Shown here: positions 24,257 through 33,885 of the stretch, piece after piece
Layout: every line of letters begins with the position of its first letter
Position numbering within the stretch: position 1 is the first letter of the stretch
Source of the DNA: JBIKLM01 sp044375105
Lineage (GTDB): Bacteria; Planctomycetota; UBA1135; GCA-002686595
NCBI GenBank assembly: GCA_044375105.1
Contig: JBILNK010000020.1
Span: 1-36,184, forward strand
DNA: 36,184 nucleotides
Direction of reading: 5' to 3'
Translations under genes and position numbers: made by a program
The notes under the pieces: model-generated
What the model saw: the letters and a program-made list of their open reading frames with translations, nothing else
The model's database searches: none
What the model was told of the DNA's origin: nothing

Positions 24257-25786
24257 TCAATCGAGCTCCAGCGCCGCCAGGAAACGCCGCTCCGGCTGCG
24301 GGGCGCCGAGCTCGAATTCGAACGAGCGCTCGACCGGCTCGAGCCCGATCCCCTGCCCGCGCTGGACCCGCCGCAGGCCGCCCCACACCAGGCGATAGCG
24401 GCCGGCCGGATGCAGGCCCAGGGAAAACGACAGGGAGCGCAGCTCCCGGGCGGAACCCTGGTGCTGCAACACGCGGCGGAAATGGCCCCCCGGCCCTAGC
24501 CGCATTTCGAGGACCCCGCCGCCGGCGTCCTGAGCGAACAGGCGCTCGTCCTGTGGCTGCTCTGAAGCCCAGGCGTCGATCAGGGCCTTGGGCACGGGCA
24601 CCGGCCAGCCGCCGCTGGAGGCCCCGAGCCTCGAAAGGCCCGGCACGCTGCCGAAGTCGAACGCCGACCCCGAGCCGGGCCCGCCCTCGGGCGGCAGGTG
24701 TTGCTCCCCGAAGGAGTCGAAGCCCAGCGGATCGCTCGATCCAGCGCCCGCGGGAAAGAGCGCCACGCGCAGCACCTGGCAGGCGGCCGCCCCCTCGCGG
24801 ACCTGCACGAGCCCGGCGACCCGGAACAGATCCGAGAAGCAGAGCTCGACATCGCTCTCGCCCGGCCGGAAGAAACGGGCGGTGTTGCGCTCGGCATCGC
24901 TGGCCACGAGCACGAGATCCGCGCCGGCGACTTCGCCGAACAGCACGAAGGCGCCCAAGGCATCGCTGGTCGCGCCCGGGATGCGCGCCAAGGCCGTGCC
25001 GAGGTGCAGGGCGCGGAGCGCATCGACGCCACCTCGGAAGGGAGCCGGGTCGCGGCCATCGGGATCGCCGGCGAGGGGCGAACAAACGCGCACCGAGATG
25101 CCGGGCAGACGCCGCCCTTGACCGTCGACCACGAAACCGGACACGAGCGGCGGCAGCGCGAGCAGCCGCAGGGTCCCCACGTCGTAGCGGCCGCCGGTGC
25201 TGGCATCCGCAAGGCGGCAGCGGGCCGACCAGTGCGGGCTGGGCGCGGGCCGCAGAACCTGGAACTCGAGCGCCGCCTGCGCGCGCCCGCTGGCGCTGCC
25301 GATCTGGATGCGGCCCTCGAAGCGCCCGTCTGCGCCCACCCGGCAGTCGCTGGACTTGACCACGCTGCGGCCCGCTTCGGCGAAGCTCGCGTGCAGGGAC
25401 AGACCTGTGCCTTCGGGCACCGGCGAGGCGTCGGGCCCGAGCACACGGCCCACCAAGGTCAGCGTGCTGCCTCCCGGCAGCGACAGGGCCTGTGCCTCTG
25501 CGACGCAGGCCCCCGCCGGCGGCAGGGCCGCGCCCGGCGCCCTGCGGGCCGTGGTCGCCGGGCCCTCGGCCGCGCGGCGCTCCGCGAACGGGGCGGAAAG
25601 CGCCTCGCTGCGAGCGTTGCTCGGCGCGCTCGCACGGGTCTCTCCCGCCGCGTCGGCCGCGCGCGGCAGGGCAGCGGCACCCTCGGGCGCCGCCGGGCCG
25701 CCGCCGGACAGCGACAGCCAGCCCGCGGCGAGCAGCGCCAGACCGACGGCCCCCAGCCAGGGCAGCGATGCCAGCGAGCGCGCCAT
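24257..25786 (-). CDS. Exported protein with carboxypeptidase-regulatory-like repeats
   Basis: The N-terminus is a single hydrophobic segment (WLGAVGLALLAAGWLSLSGG) that is either a signal peptide or a membrane anchor. A disordered Ala/Pro/Arg stretch runs to about residue 100. Beta-rich segments follow with the look of carboxypeptidase-regulatory-like or Ig-type domains: LTLVGRVLGPDASPVPEG, PLVSGFVVDGQGRRLPGISV, and RVAGLVQVREGAAACQVLRV. Such domains usually mediate adhesion or surface display. No catalytic motif is visible. The start ATG 25786 sits directly before the hydrophobic segment. It follows the aspartase fusion gene on the same strand after 202 bases, with no evident functional link. 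The function is unknown. Confidence 0.7.
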   Translation of the reverse strand: MARSLASLPWLGAVGLALLAAGWLSLSGGGPAAPEGAAALPRAADAAGETRASAPSNARSEALSAPFAERRAAEGPATTARRAPGAALPPAGACVAEAQALSLPGGSTLTLVGRVLGPDASPVPEGTGLSLHASFAEAGRSVVKSSDCRVGADGRFEGRIQIGSASGRAQAALEFQVLRPAPSPHWSARCRLADASTGGRYDVGTLRLLALPPLVSGFVVDGQGRRLPGISVRVCSPLAGDPDGRDPAPFRGGVDALRALHLGTALARIPGATSDALGAFVLFGEVAGADLVLVASDAERNTARFFRPGESDVELCFSDLFRVAGLVQVREGAAACQVLRVALFPAGAGSSDPLGFDSFGEQHLPPEGGPGSGSAFDFGSVPGLSRLGASSGGWPVPVPKALIDAWASEQPQDERLFAQDAGGGVLEMRLGPGGHFRRVLQHQGSARELRSLSFSLGLHPAGRYRLVWGGLRRVQRGQGIGLEPVERSFEFELGAPQPERRFLAALELD

Positions 25787-25988
25787 AGATCGGCCGATGG
25801 TACAGGCGCTAGCCCCCGGCCGGTTGGCCGACGGATTCGACGCGCCGAGCCCAGATCCAGCGGGCCCGGCCCAACGCGATCCACGGCCCGGCCTCGCTCT
25901 GGCCAGGGAGCTTGGATGGATACCCAGCGGCCCCGGGAGCCAACATAACCGCCGGCCGAGGGACGTTCCCCGGACCGAGCGACCGGGC

Positions 25989-27911
<1,923 letters not shown>

Positions 27912-27931
27912 CTGCACCAATCAGCCCGCTG

Positions 27932-28615
27932 ATGAGCGCACCGCCGAAGACCCTGGTACTGCTGCCCACGGAGCTCGAACGCCGCCGTTTCGAGGAGCTC
28001 GGGGGCCTGCCGGAGGGGCCCCTGCGGCTCGAACTCTGCGGATTCGGCCCGGTGGCGGCGGCGGCGCGCACAGCCGAGCTCCTGGCCCGGCTCGGACCGT
28101 CCCGGGTGCTGCTGGTGGGCATCGCGGGCACCTATGACCCCGCGCGCTGGCCCGTGGGCAGCGCCTGCTGGTTCCGGGCCTGCGCGCTGACCGGGGTCGG
28201 GGTCGGGGAAGGCGCCGGGTTCATCGACCCGCCCGCCCTGGGCTTCCCCCAGTGGCCCGGGGAGAGCCTGGGGCGCGGCAGCCCGCGCATCGAAAACCAG
28301 CTCCCGCTGTGCCTGCCGAGCCCCGGCCCGCGGGCCGCCGGGACCCTCCTGACCACCTGCGCGGCCTCCGCGAGCCCGGCCCAGGTCGCCGAGCGGCGGC
28401 GGCGCTTCCCCGCCGCGGACGCCGAGGACATGGAGGGCTTCGCCCTGGCGACCGCCTGCGCCCTGGCGGGCGTTCCGCTGGCGATCGTGCGCGGCCTGTC
28501 CAACGTGGTCGGCGACCGCGATCCCAAGCGCTGGCGTATCCAGGGCGCGCTGGAGGCCGCCCGCGCCGTGGCGCTCGAAGCGCTGTCGCTGCCCGATTGG
28601 AGCCCGGCCCCGTGA
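27932..28615 (+). CDS. mqnB: Futalosine hydrolase MqnB
   Basis: MqnB cleaves futalosine (or its aminodeoxy form after deamination) to hypoxanthine and dehypoxanthine futalosine, in the cytoplasmic futalosine route to menaquinone. The fold is the nucleoside-phosphorylase type: GFGPVAAAARTAELL (37-51), LLVGIAGTYDP (60-70), then EDMEGFALA (165-173) and RGLSNVVGDRDPKRW (187-201), the purine and ribose-site motifs of the family. At 227 residues it has normal length. It starts at ATG 27932, and the stop overlaps the GTG of mqnD. The upstream gap of about 20 bases, shared with the divergent aspartase gene, contains TTATACAT, the only AT-rich patch available for a promoter. Confidence 0.9.
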   Translation: MSAPPKTLVLLPTELERRRFEELGGLPEGPLRLELCGFGPVAAAARTAELLARLGPSRVLLVGIAGTYDPARWPVGSACWFRACALTGVGVGEGAGFIDPPALGFPQWPGESLGRGSPRIENQLPLCLPSPGPRAAGTLLTTCAASASPAQVAERRRRFPAADAEDMEGFALATACALAGVPLAIVRGLSNVVGDRDPKRWRIQGALEAARAVALEALSLPDWSPAP

Positions 28616-29430
28616 AGCCCCTGCGCATCGGGCTATCGACCTGCCCCAACGACACCTACGCCTTCCACGGCCTGCTCTCGGGGGTCGTCGCGCTCGAGCC
28701 CCAGCGCGCCGTGCACTGGACCCTCGACGATGTCGAAGCGCTGAATCAGGCCGCGCGCGCGGGGGCCCTCGATGTGGCCAAACTCAGCTTCGCCACGCTG
28801 CTCGATCTGCCGCGCGATTGGATCCTCTTGCGCAGCGGCTCCGCCCTGGGCTACGGCGTGGGCCCGGTGGTCTTGAAGCGCCGCGGCGTGCCTCTGCCGG
28901 AGCGCCCGCGCGTGGCCGTGCCCGGCCTGGGCACCACCGCCGCCCGGCTCTGGTCCGCCTTCCACCCGGAGCCGGTGGAGCTCTCCGTGCTGCGCTTCGA
29001 CGCGATCATGCCCGCGCTCGAAGCGGGCCACGTCGACCTGGGCGTGTGCATCCACGAAGGCCGCTTCACCTACCCGCAGCGCGGGCTCGAGCTGGTCGAG
29101 GACCTGGGGACGACCTGGGAGCGCGAAGCCGGGCTGCCGCTGCCGCTCGGCGGCGTGGCCGCGCACCGCTCGATCGGGTCCGACTGGATCCAGGCGATCG
29201 ATCGGGCCCTCGAGCGTTCCTTGCGCCTGGCCCACCGGGCCCCGGAGGCGACCCTGCCGACCCTGCGGCGCTACGCCGCCGAATTCGACGACGGGGCCCT
29301 GTTCGAGCACGTGCGGCTGTACGTCGGCGAGCAAACCCTGCGCCTCGACGCCGCGGGCGAGGCCGCGATCCAGGCCTTCGCCCGGCGCGCCGGCGCCGCG
29401 CCCCTGGAGGTCCTGCCGGAGGCCCGATGA
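28612..29430 (+). CDS. mqnD: 1,4-dihydroxy-6-naphthoate synthase MqnD
   Basis: MqnD converts cyclic dehypoxanthine futalosine to 1,4-dihydroxy-6-naphthoate. Its periplasmic-binding-protein-like fold is shown by the opening LRIGLSTCPNDTYAFHGLLS, DVAKLSFATLL, GYGVGPVVLKR, VAVPGLGTTAARLW, and DLGVCIHEGRFTYPQRGLEL. The start is GTG 28612: it overlaps the mqnB stop as GTGA and gives the conserved KPLRIGLSTCPNDT beginning; the frame upstream is only mqnB read out of phase. The product is 272 residues, usual for the family. The stop overlaps the next ATG. Genes for MqnA, MqnE and MqnC are not in this window. Confidence 0.95.
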   Translation: MKPLRIGLSTCPNDTYAFHGLLSGVVALEPQRAVHWTLDDVEALNQAARAGALDVAKLSFATLLDLPRDWILLRSGSALGYGVGPVVLKRRGVPLPERPRVAVPGLGTTAARLWSAFHPEPVELSVLRFDAIMPALEAGHVDLGVCIHEGRFTYPQRGLELVEDLGTTWEREAGLPLPLGGVAAHRSIGSDWIQAIDRALERSLRLAHRAPEATLPTLRRYAAEFDDGALFEHVRLYVGEQTLRLDAAGEAAIQAFARRAGAAPLEVLPEAR

Positions 29431-29825
29431 GCAAGCGCCTGTTCCACCTGGCCCTGCCCATGCCCCTCAGCCTGGCCCTCGAGAGCGGGGCCGCCGGCTG
29501 GAGTCCCTCCGGCTTCGAGCGCGAAGGCTTCGTGCACCTGTCCTTCGCGGAGCAGCTGCGCGGCACGCTCAACGCCCACTTCGCCGGCGCGGCCGAGGTC
29601 TACCTGCTGGAGCTCGATCCCGCCGAGCTGGCCCCGCACCTCTGCCTCGAGCCCTCGCGGGGCGGCGCCCTGTTCCCCCACCACTACGCTCCGCTGCCCT
29701 GGGCTGCGGTGCGCCGCCACTGGCTGCTCCGCCGGCGGCCCGCGGGTTTCGAAGTGCCCTGCCTGGATGTCGATCCGGCCCTGGACATCCCGACCGGTGA
29801 TCCGGGCCCGCCAAGCGCAGCCTGA
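29427..29825 (+). CDS. DUF952-family protein
   Basis: This 132-residue protein matches the DUF952 pattern: RLFHLALPMPLSLAL, GFEREGFVHLSFAEQL (family members often read GFIHCS), VYLLELDPAEL, and GGALFPHHYAPLPWAAV. The fold is related to ADP-ribosyltransferase-like small domains, but no reaction is established. Translation is coupled to mqnD (ATGA), so it belongs to the menaquinone transcript. Whether it serves that pathway is unknown. Its stop codon is the first three bases of intergenic element R4. Confidence 0.85.
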   Translation: MSKRLFHLALPMPLSLALESGAAGWSPSGFEREGFVHLSFAEQLRGTLNAHFAGAAEVYLLELDPAELAPHLCLEPSRGGALFPHHYAPLPWAAVRRHWLLRRRPAGFEVPCLDVDPALDIPTGDPGPPSAA

Positions 29826-29945
29826 CAGCCCGCGAAAACATCGACTCGGGCCAAGCCCGAGCCGCAAGACCAGCCTGTCCGCGTGCCTTTGGGCCGCCGT
29901 CTGGCGGCCGCAGACACTGGAATCGACGCTGAGCGCCGATCCATT
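29823..29945 (+). repeat. Intergenic structured element, copy R4
   Basis: The copy begins at the stop codon TGA. GACAG (29824-29828) can pair with CTGTC (29875-29879). Hairpin 1 is CTCGGGC (29845-29851), loop CAA, GCCCGAG (29855-29861). Hairpin 2 is GGCCGCC (29892-29898), loop GTCT, GGCGGCC (29903-29909). Single-stranded parts are also conserved with R2: ATCGA before hairpin 1, GTGCCTTTG before hairpin 2, and GCAGACACTGGAATCGACGC after it. Confidence 0.75.
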
Positions 29946-30161
29946 CCCAGCTTCTCAGGGGCACGGACCGCGCAGGGGCCGAGCCGGTGGGCTCGATCGG
30001 CACAAAGCGGCCCTCGGGCGAGCGACCGCCGCGGGCGGTCTGCTCGCCCGAGGGGCGATCGGAGGCGCGGGCCACAAGCTGGGCCGCGCCTTGGGCGCTG
30101 GAGCGTGCGGGTCAGACCCGGGGTTTGGGTGGCCGCGGGGCCCAGGGCCCGCCCGGTGGGC
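29826..30161. other. Convergent intergenic region with two structures
   Basis: These 336 bases between the convergent DUF952 and H1-like genes contain the R4 element and the long hairpin at 30011-30054. Nothing else is supported. Confidence 0.5.
30011..30054. terminator. 20-bp hairpin between convergent genes
   Basis: CCCTCGGGCGAGC (30011-30023) plus GACCGCC (30024-30030) pairs with GGCGGTC (30034-30040) and GCTCGCCCGAGGG (30042-30054), with a three-base loop and one bulged T. No T-tract follows on either strand, so this may be a bidirectional factor-assisted terminator or another kind of structured signal. Confidence 0.6.
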
Positions 30162-30356
30162 TCACTTCGTGGCGCCGCCGGTGCCGCTGTCGCGCAGCTC
30201 CAGCATCTCCTTGCGGAGGTCCTGGGCGTAGTTCTTGACGTCCTGCATCACCTTGCGGACGCGGGCGCAGGCCGCCTTGTTGCCCGCGCGCGCTTTCTCG
30301 ACGTCGTCGCGCACGGATTGGATGGCAGCCACCATGTTCTCGAAGGTCTGGGTCAT
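30162..30356 (-). CDS. Hc1/H1-like small basic protein
   Basis: The 64-residue product is helical throughout. Its core, VEKARAGNKAACARVRKVMQ followed by DVKNYAQDLRKEMLEL, matches the N-terminal pattern of chlamydial Hc1 and the H1-like proteins of Bacteroidetes, where GNKAA-RVRK and a following amphipathic helix are conserved. Those proteins bind DNA and help compact the nucleoid. The Lys/Ala-rich tail that gives Hc1 its strong DNA affinity is missing here; the protein ends SGTGGATK. It could be a nucleoid protein or a small regulator of one. The start is ATG 30356; no clear Shine-Dalgarno is seen. It is on the same strand as the genes above 30573 but separated by 216 bases. Confidence 0.75.
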   Translation of the reverse strand: MTQTFENMVAAIQSVRDDVEKARAGNKAACARVRKVMQDVKNYAQDLRKEMLELRDSGTGGATK

Positions 30357-30572
30357 CGTTGCAGGGAGGGACCGAAGCTAAGGCCCCCATCGGGGAGGCC
30401 GGAGATCCGGAGGATCCGGAGGAATGGGCCGGGAAGCGGCCCGGAGTAGGTGCGGGGGCTGGCTGGCGCGCGCGGCTCGGGAAGGCCGGGCGCCGGGCAG
30501 CCCCTCGGTCGGGTCGATCGCAGCCGGGGAGCCCGAGCGGGCCCCGGCCACAGGGCCCGAAGTGCCCGGAGT

Positions 30573-31427
30573 CTAGGTCTTGTCGCCCCCGACCGGTCCC
30601 TTGGGGGCCCTGGAACTGGGCCCGGAGGCCCTGCGGGGACCGGATTTGGCCGATTTCTGGGACTTGGTCGGGCTACTCGGGGTGGCCTGGGCCAGGTCCA
30701 AGATCGCCTGGAGGTGCACTGGAGAGACCGGCAGGACCGAGAGGCGGTTGCCGCGGGCCAGCAGCTGCAGCCCCGCCAGGCGGGGCTCCGCGCGCAGCTC
30801 GTCGAGCGAAACGGCCCGCGGGAGGGCGCCTTGGGCTTCGATTTCGACCTCCAGCCAGCGCGGGGCGTCGGGATCGGAATCCGGATCGAAATGCTCGCTC
30901 TGGGGGTCGAACTGGGTCGGATCCGGACGGGCCGCCCCCACCACCCGCGCCAGGCCTACCAGCGCCGGCGGCTGGCTGTTGCTGTGGTAGAAGAGCACGG
31001 GATCGCCGATCCGCATGCGATCGCGCATGAAGTTGCGGGCCTGGTAGTTGCGCACGCCGTCCCAGCCCGTGCGGCGGCCGGGGCTGGCCAGCAGATCGGC
31101 GTACGAGAAGACCTCGGGTTCGGACTTCATCAGCCAGGCGCCGACCGGGGCGACCTCGGCGGCGGCCGCCGCGGCCGGCGGCGCCACGGATGCGGCCCGC
31201 GCGGCGGGCTCGGCCTTGGCCGCTCGCCCAGCGGCGCCTCGGCCCACCCGTTCGGGCGCTCGAGCGCTGCGCCCAGAGCGTCCCCGCGCGCGCCCGGAGC
31301 CGGCTGCCCCTTCGCCCGCGGCCCCTTGGGTGGCGGACTTGGTCTGGGGCGGCTCCTGCCCGGCGGGCTGGGCGCGGGCGCCGCTCGTTCGGGGGAGGTG
31401 CTGAGCTTTGGAACGCGGCCTGGCCAT
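30573..31427 (-). CDS. EVE-domain protein with disordered basic extensions
   Basis: The EVE domain (PUA-like fold) runs from about residue 95 to 235: AWLMKSEPEVFSYADL, GWDGVRNYQARNFMRD, IGDPVLFYHSNSQPPALVG and RLSVLPVSPVHLQAIL. EVE domains read modified bases in DNA or RNA. The first 94 residues are an Ala/Arg/Gly/Pro-rich basic region, and the last 45 form a Ser/Lys/Pro tail (PTKSQKSAKSGPRRASGPSS). Both extensions look disordered and suited to nucleic-acid contact; stand-alone EVE proteins are usually about 150 residues. The start is ATG 31427. A start nearer the domain cannot be excluded, because the extension has the composition of GC-rich spacer. A role in binding modified nucleic acid is inferred from the domain. 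Confidence 0.85.
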   Translation of the reverse strand: MARPRSKAQHLPRTSGARAQPAGQEPPQTKSATQGAAGEGAAGSGRARGRSGRSARAPERVGRGAAGRAAKAEPAARAASVAPPAAAAAAEVAPVGAWLMKSEPEVFSYADLLASPGRRTGWDGVRNYQARNFMRDRMRIGDPVLFYHSNSQPPALVGLARVVGAARPDPTQFDPQSEHFDPDSDPDAPRWLEVEIEAQGALPRAVSLDELRAEPRLAGLQLLARGNRLSVLPVSPVHLQAILDLAQATPSSPTKSQKSAKSGPRRASGPSSRAPKGPVGGDKT

Positions 31428-31481
31428 GGGGAGTTCGTCGGCTGGTTGGATCGGTCGCTGGCGGGCGCTGGCGGGCTCTGA

Positions 31482-32183
31482 TCAGGAGAGGCCAGGGGGC
31501 CTGCCCGGCATCAGCCTCCCGCGCTCGGTCCGCAGGGACACGGGCGGCGCCAGCACCTCGGCCAGCAGCAGCGCCCGGCGCCAATCCTGTGCACCGCGGG
31601 GCAGGACGAAGCGCGGCAGTTCGCCGCTCGCCAGTTCTCGCTGGGCTTCGGCGGCCGCCTCGCCGGAGGACACGGACTCGATGCCGGCGCTGGCGCCCGC
31701 GCCGACGCCGATCTCCTCGGAGCTGACCTCCGGCAACACCGGGTGGGCGCTCTCGGGCGCGCGCTCGAGGGCCTCCTCATCGATCTCGCTGAAGTCGATG
31801 TCGGTCAGCTCCCCCGGAGCCAGCTCGCTCTCGAGCGGCCGCGGGGCGCTGCGCTCCGCGGCGCTGGCGGCCGCCGGCGCCGCGGCGGCAACCGGGCGCG
31901 GACCGGTCTTCTGGGGCGCAGGCGCGGCCGCGGGCTTCTGCTCGAGGCCCTCGAGCAGCTGCCGCCAGATGTCCTCGCCGCGCTCCTCGGCCTCGCTGCG
32001 GCGCCGGGGGCGCTGAGCGGGGTTCGGACGGCCGGTGGCCCCGCGCTGCTTGGCGCCGCGACCGAGCAGCGGCGCGCCGAAGAAAAAGACCAGCACCAGG
32101 ATCTGGAACGCCGACTGCAGGAAATCCTGCATGTCGAACGCCAGCAGGCCCGGCGACAGGGCGGACAGCGGCAGGGGCGGCAT
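31482..32183 (-). CDS. Single-pass membrane protein of unknown function
   Basis: The N-terminal membrane helix (FQILVLVFFFGAPLLG) is followed by a basic stretch, an acidic Ala/Pro-rich linker (LTDIDFSEIDEEALERAPES) and a short conserved-looking end, DWRRALLLAEVLAPPVSLR. A similar hydrophobic C-terminal signature occurs, as far as I recall, in planctomycetal proteins of unknown function. I do not assign a role. The start is ATG 32183; a longer frame to 32285 and a shorter start at ATG 32132 (MQDFLQSAF) are possible. It lies downstream of floA on the same strand and upstream of the EVE gene, with a 54-base gap, so the two may be co-transcribed. Confidence 0.65.
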   Translation of the reverse strand: MPPLPLSALSPGLLAFDMQDFLQSAFQILVLVFFFGAPLLGRGAKQRGATGRPNPAQRPRRRSEAEERGEDIWRQLLEGLEQKPAAAPAPQKTGPRPVAAAAPAAASAAERSAPRPLESELAPGELTDIDFSEIDEEALERAPESAHPVLPEVSSEEIGVGAGASAGIESVSSGEAAAEAQRELASGELPRFVLPRGAQDWRRALLLAEVLAPPVSLRTERGRLMPGRPPGLS

Positions 32184-32610
32184 CGGGGCGGGTTCGTTGC
32201 GCGGGTTCAGCGGATCGACGTTCAGCTCGGGCCGAGCCCCAGGGGCGCCTGCTCGGCCTCGAGGCCGGCCGCAGGGAGGCCCCAAGGCCTGTGAACAGGC
32301 GGATGTGTGCGCTCGGGAGCCCCCCGAGACGATTCTGAGGGGCTGCGGGGAATCGGGTGGCTGCCGGACGGGGCGCCGGGCAGGGCCCCGCCCCGGGCTA
32401 TGGTCCTTGGGCAGGGGCTTGCGCCCCGTAGCCGACCGCGCCGCCCACGCGGGGTGCTGTCGGCGCGGTCGGCGCGGTCGGCGGTGGGACTCCAGGGCAT
32501 CGGCGGTCCTCTCTACGGGCGTCCTGGGGGCCGAGGGCCGATCCCGACGCCGCCGAGGCCCGAACCGGTTCCTGAAGGGCCGTCTTCCAGCCGATCCAGC
32601 CGTTCGACGG
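32184..32610. other. Intergenic region downstream of floA
   Basis: These 427 bases hold the inverted repeat at 32431-32482 and a small hairpin, GGGGC-TTGC-GCCCC, at 32414-32427. Nothing else is supported, apart from a possible 34-residue extension of the membrane protein to 32285. Confidence 0.4.
32431..32482. repeat. Inverted repeat with two alternative right arms
   Basis: GCCGACCGCGCCG (32431-32443) has two perfect 13-base partners, CGGCGCGGTCGGC at 32461-32473 and again at 32470-32482, offset by nine bases. Two alternative stems of equal length are therefore possible. It lies 128 bases after the floA stop on the minus strand, without a T-tract. Confidence 0.6.
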
Positions 32611-33675
32611 TCACAGCTTGGGAATCGGCGCTTCGCTCGGCTTGGCGCCGGTGCCGTCGCCGATCGTGGCGCGCATCTGCGTGTCCGCCTCGATGTTGCG
32701 CATGCGGTACAGGTCCATCACGCCCAGATTGCCCGATTCGAGGGCACGGGCGATGGCGCGCGGCACTTCGGCCTCGGCCAGCACGACCTCGGCGCGGTTG
32801 GCCATCACGCGGGCCTTGAACTCCTGCTCCTCGGCGACCGCCATGGCGCGGCGCTTCTCGGCCATGGCCTGGGCCACGCGCTTGTCCGCTTCGGCCTGGT
32901 CGGCCTGCAGCCGCGCACCGATGTTGTTGCCGATGTCGACGTCGGCGATGTCGATCGAGACGATCTCGAAGGCCGTGCCCGCATCGAGGCCCCGGGCCAG
33001 CACGGTCTTCGAGATGTGGTCCGGGTTCTCGAGCACCTCCTTGTGGCTGCGCTTCGAGCCGATCGTCGAGACGATGCCCTCGCCGACGCGGGCGATGATC
33101 GTCTCTTCGCCGGCGCCGCCGACCAGGCGCGAGATGTTGGTGCGCACGGTCACCCGCGCCTTGGCCAGCACCTGGATGCCGTCGGCGGCCACCGCCGCGA
33201 TCTCGCTCTTGCCTTGGGCGGGATTGGGGCAATCGATCACCTTGGGCGTGACCGAGGTGCGCACGGCGTCGAGCACATCGCGGCCGGCCAGGTCGATCGA
33301 GGCGGCGGTGCGGAAGTCCAGCTTGATGCCCGCGCGGTCGGCCACGATCAGGGCGCGCACCACGCGCTCGATGTCGCCGCCGGCCAGCACGTGGGCCTCG
33401 AGATCGCGCTTGTCGATGTCGCCGATGCGGGCCTGCACGACCAGCACCCGCGAATCGACGATCTTGGCCGGCGGCACCTTGCGCAGGGTCATGGCCACCA
33501 TGTCCAGGATCCCGATCCCGGCGCGGGTCAGCAGCGAACGCACGTACAGGTTGGCGTAGCGCAGGAACAGCGCGACGAACAACAGCACCAGGACGGCCGT
33601 GGCGACCGCGGCCACGGTCGTGACGGCTTCGCTCTGGGCCAGGATCGGGAGCGGGAGGGCGGGATCGGACAACAT
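32611..33675 (-). CDS. floA: Flotillin-like protein FloA
   Basis: FloA (UPF0365) is a membrane scaffold forming flotillin-like microdomains. The N-terminal hydrophobic segment TVAAVATAVLVLLFVALFLR is followed by LLTRAGIGILDMVAMTLRKV, a PHB-like domain (ILVVQARIGDIDKRDLEAHV-type blocks, IDIADVDIGNNIGARLQADQ) and an Ala/Glu-rich helix (AEADKRVAQAMAEKRRAMAV). ATG 33675 was chosen because it puts the membrane segment near the N-terminus and gives 354 residues, near the usual 330; GTG 33753 would add 26 Pro-rich residues. NfeD proteins lie immediately upstream, the standard partners of FloA. Confidence 0.95.
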   Translation of the reverse strand: MLSDPALPLPILAQSEAVTTVAAVATAVLVLLFVALFLRYANLYVRSLLTRAGIGILDMVAMTLRKVPPAKIVDSRVLVVQARIGDIDKRDLEAHVLAGGDIERVVRALIVADRAGIKLDFRTAASIDLAGRDVLDAVRTSVTPKVIDCPNPAQGKSEIAAVAADGIQVLAKARVTVRTNISRLVGGAGEETIIARVGEGIVSTIGSKRSHKEVLENPDHISKTVLARGLDAGTAFEIVSIDIADVDIGNNIGARLQADQAEADKRVAQAMAEKRRAMAVAEEQEFKARVMANRAEVVLAEAEVPRAIARALESGNLGVMDLYRMRNIEADTQMRATIGDGTGAKPSEAPIPKL

Positions 33676-33885
33676 GGCGAGGGATGGGAACCGGCCGCTG
33701 GGGCCGCTTGTCGGGGGCTGCGTCGTGGGCCGGTCTGGGTCGCAGTCGGGCACGGCGCGGATCGGACGATCGGGATCGCGGGCCGCCGGGGGGCGGCCGG
33801 GTGTTTCAGGGGTTTGGCCCGGGCAGGGCGGAGCCGGGGCGGCCGCGCGGGTCAGCGCTGCGCAGGCCGGGCGCTGGAGCGCGGA

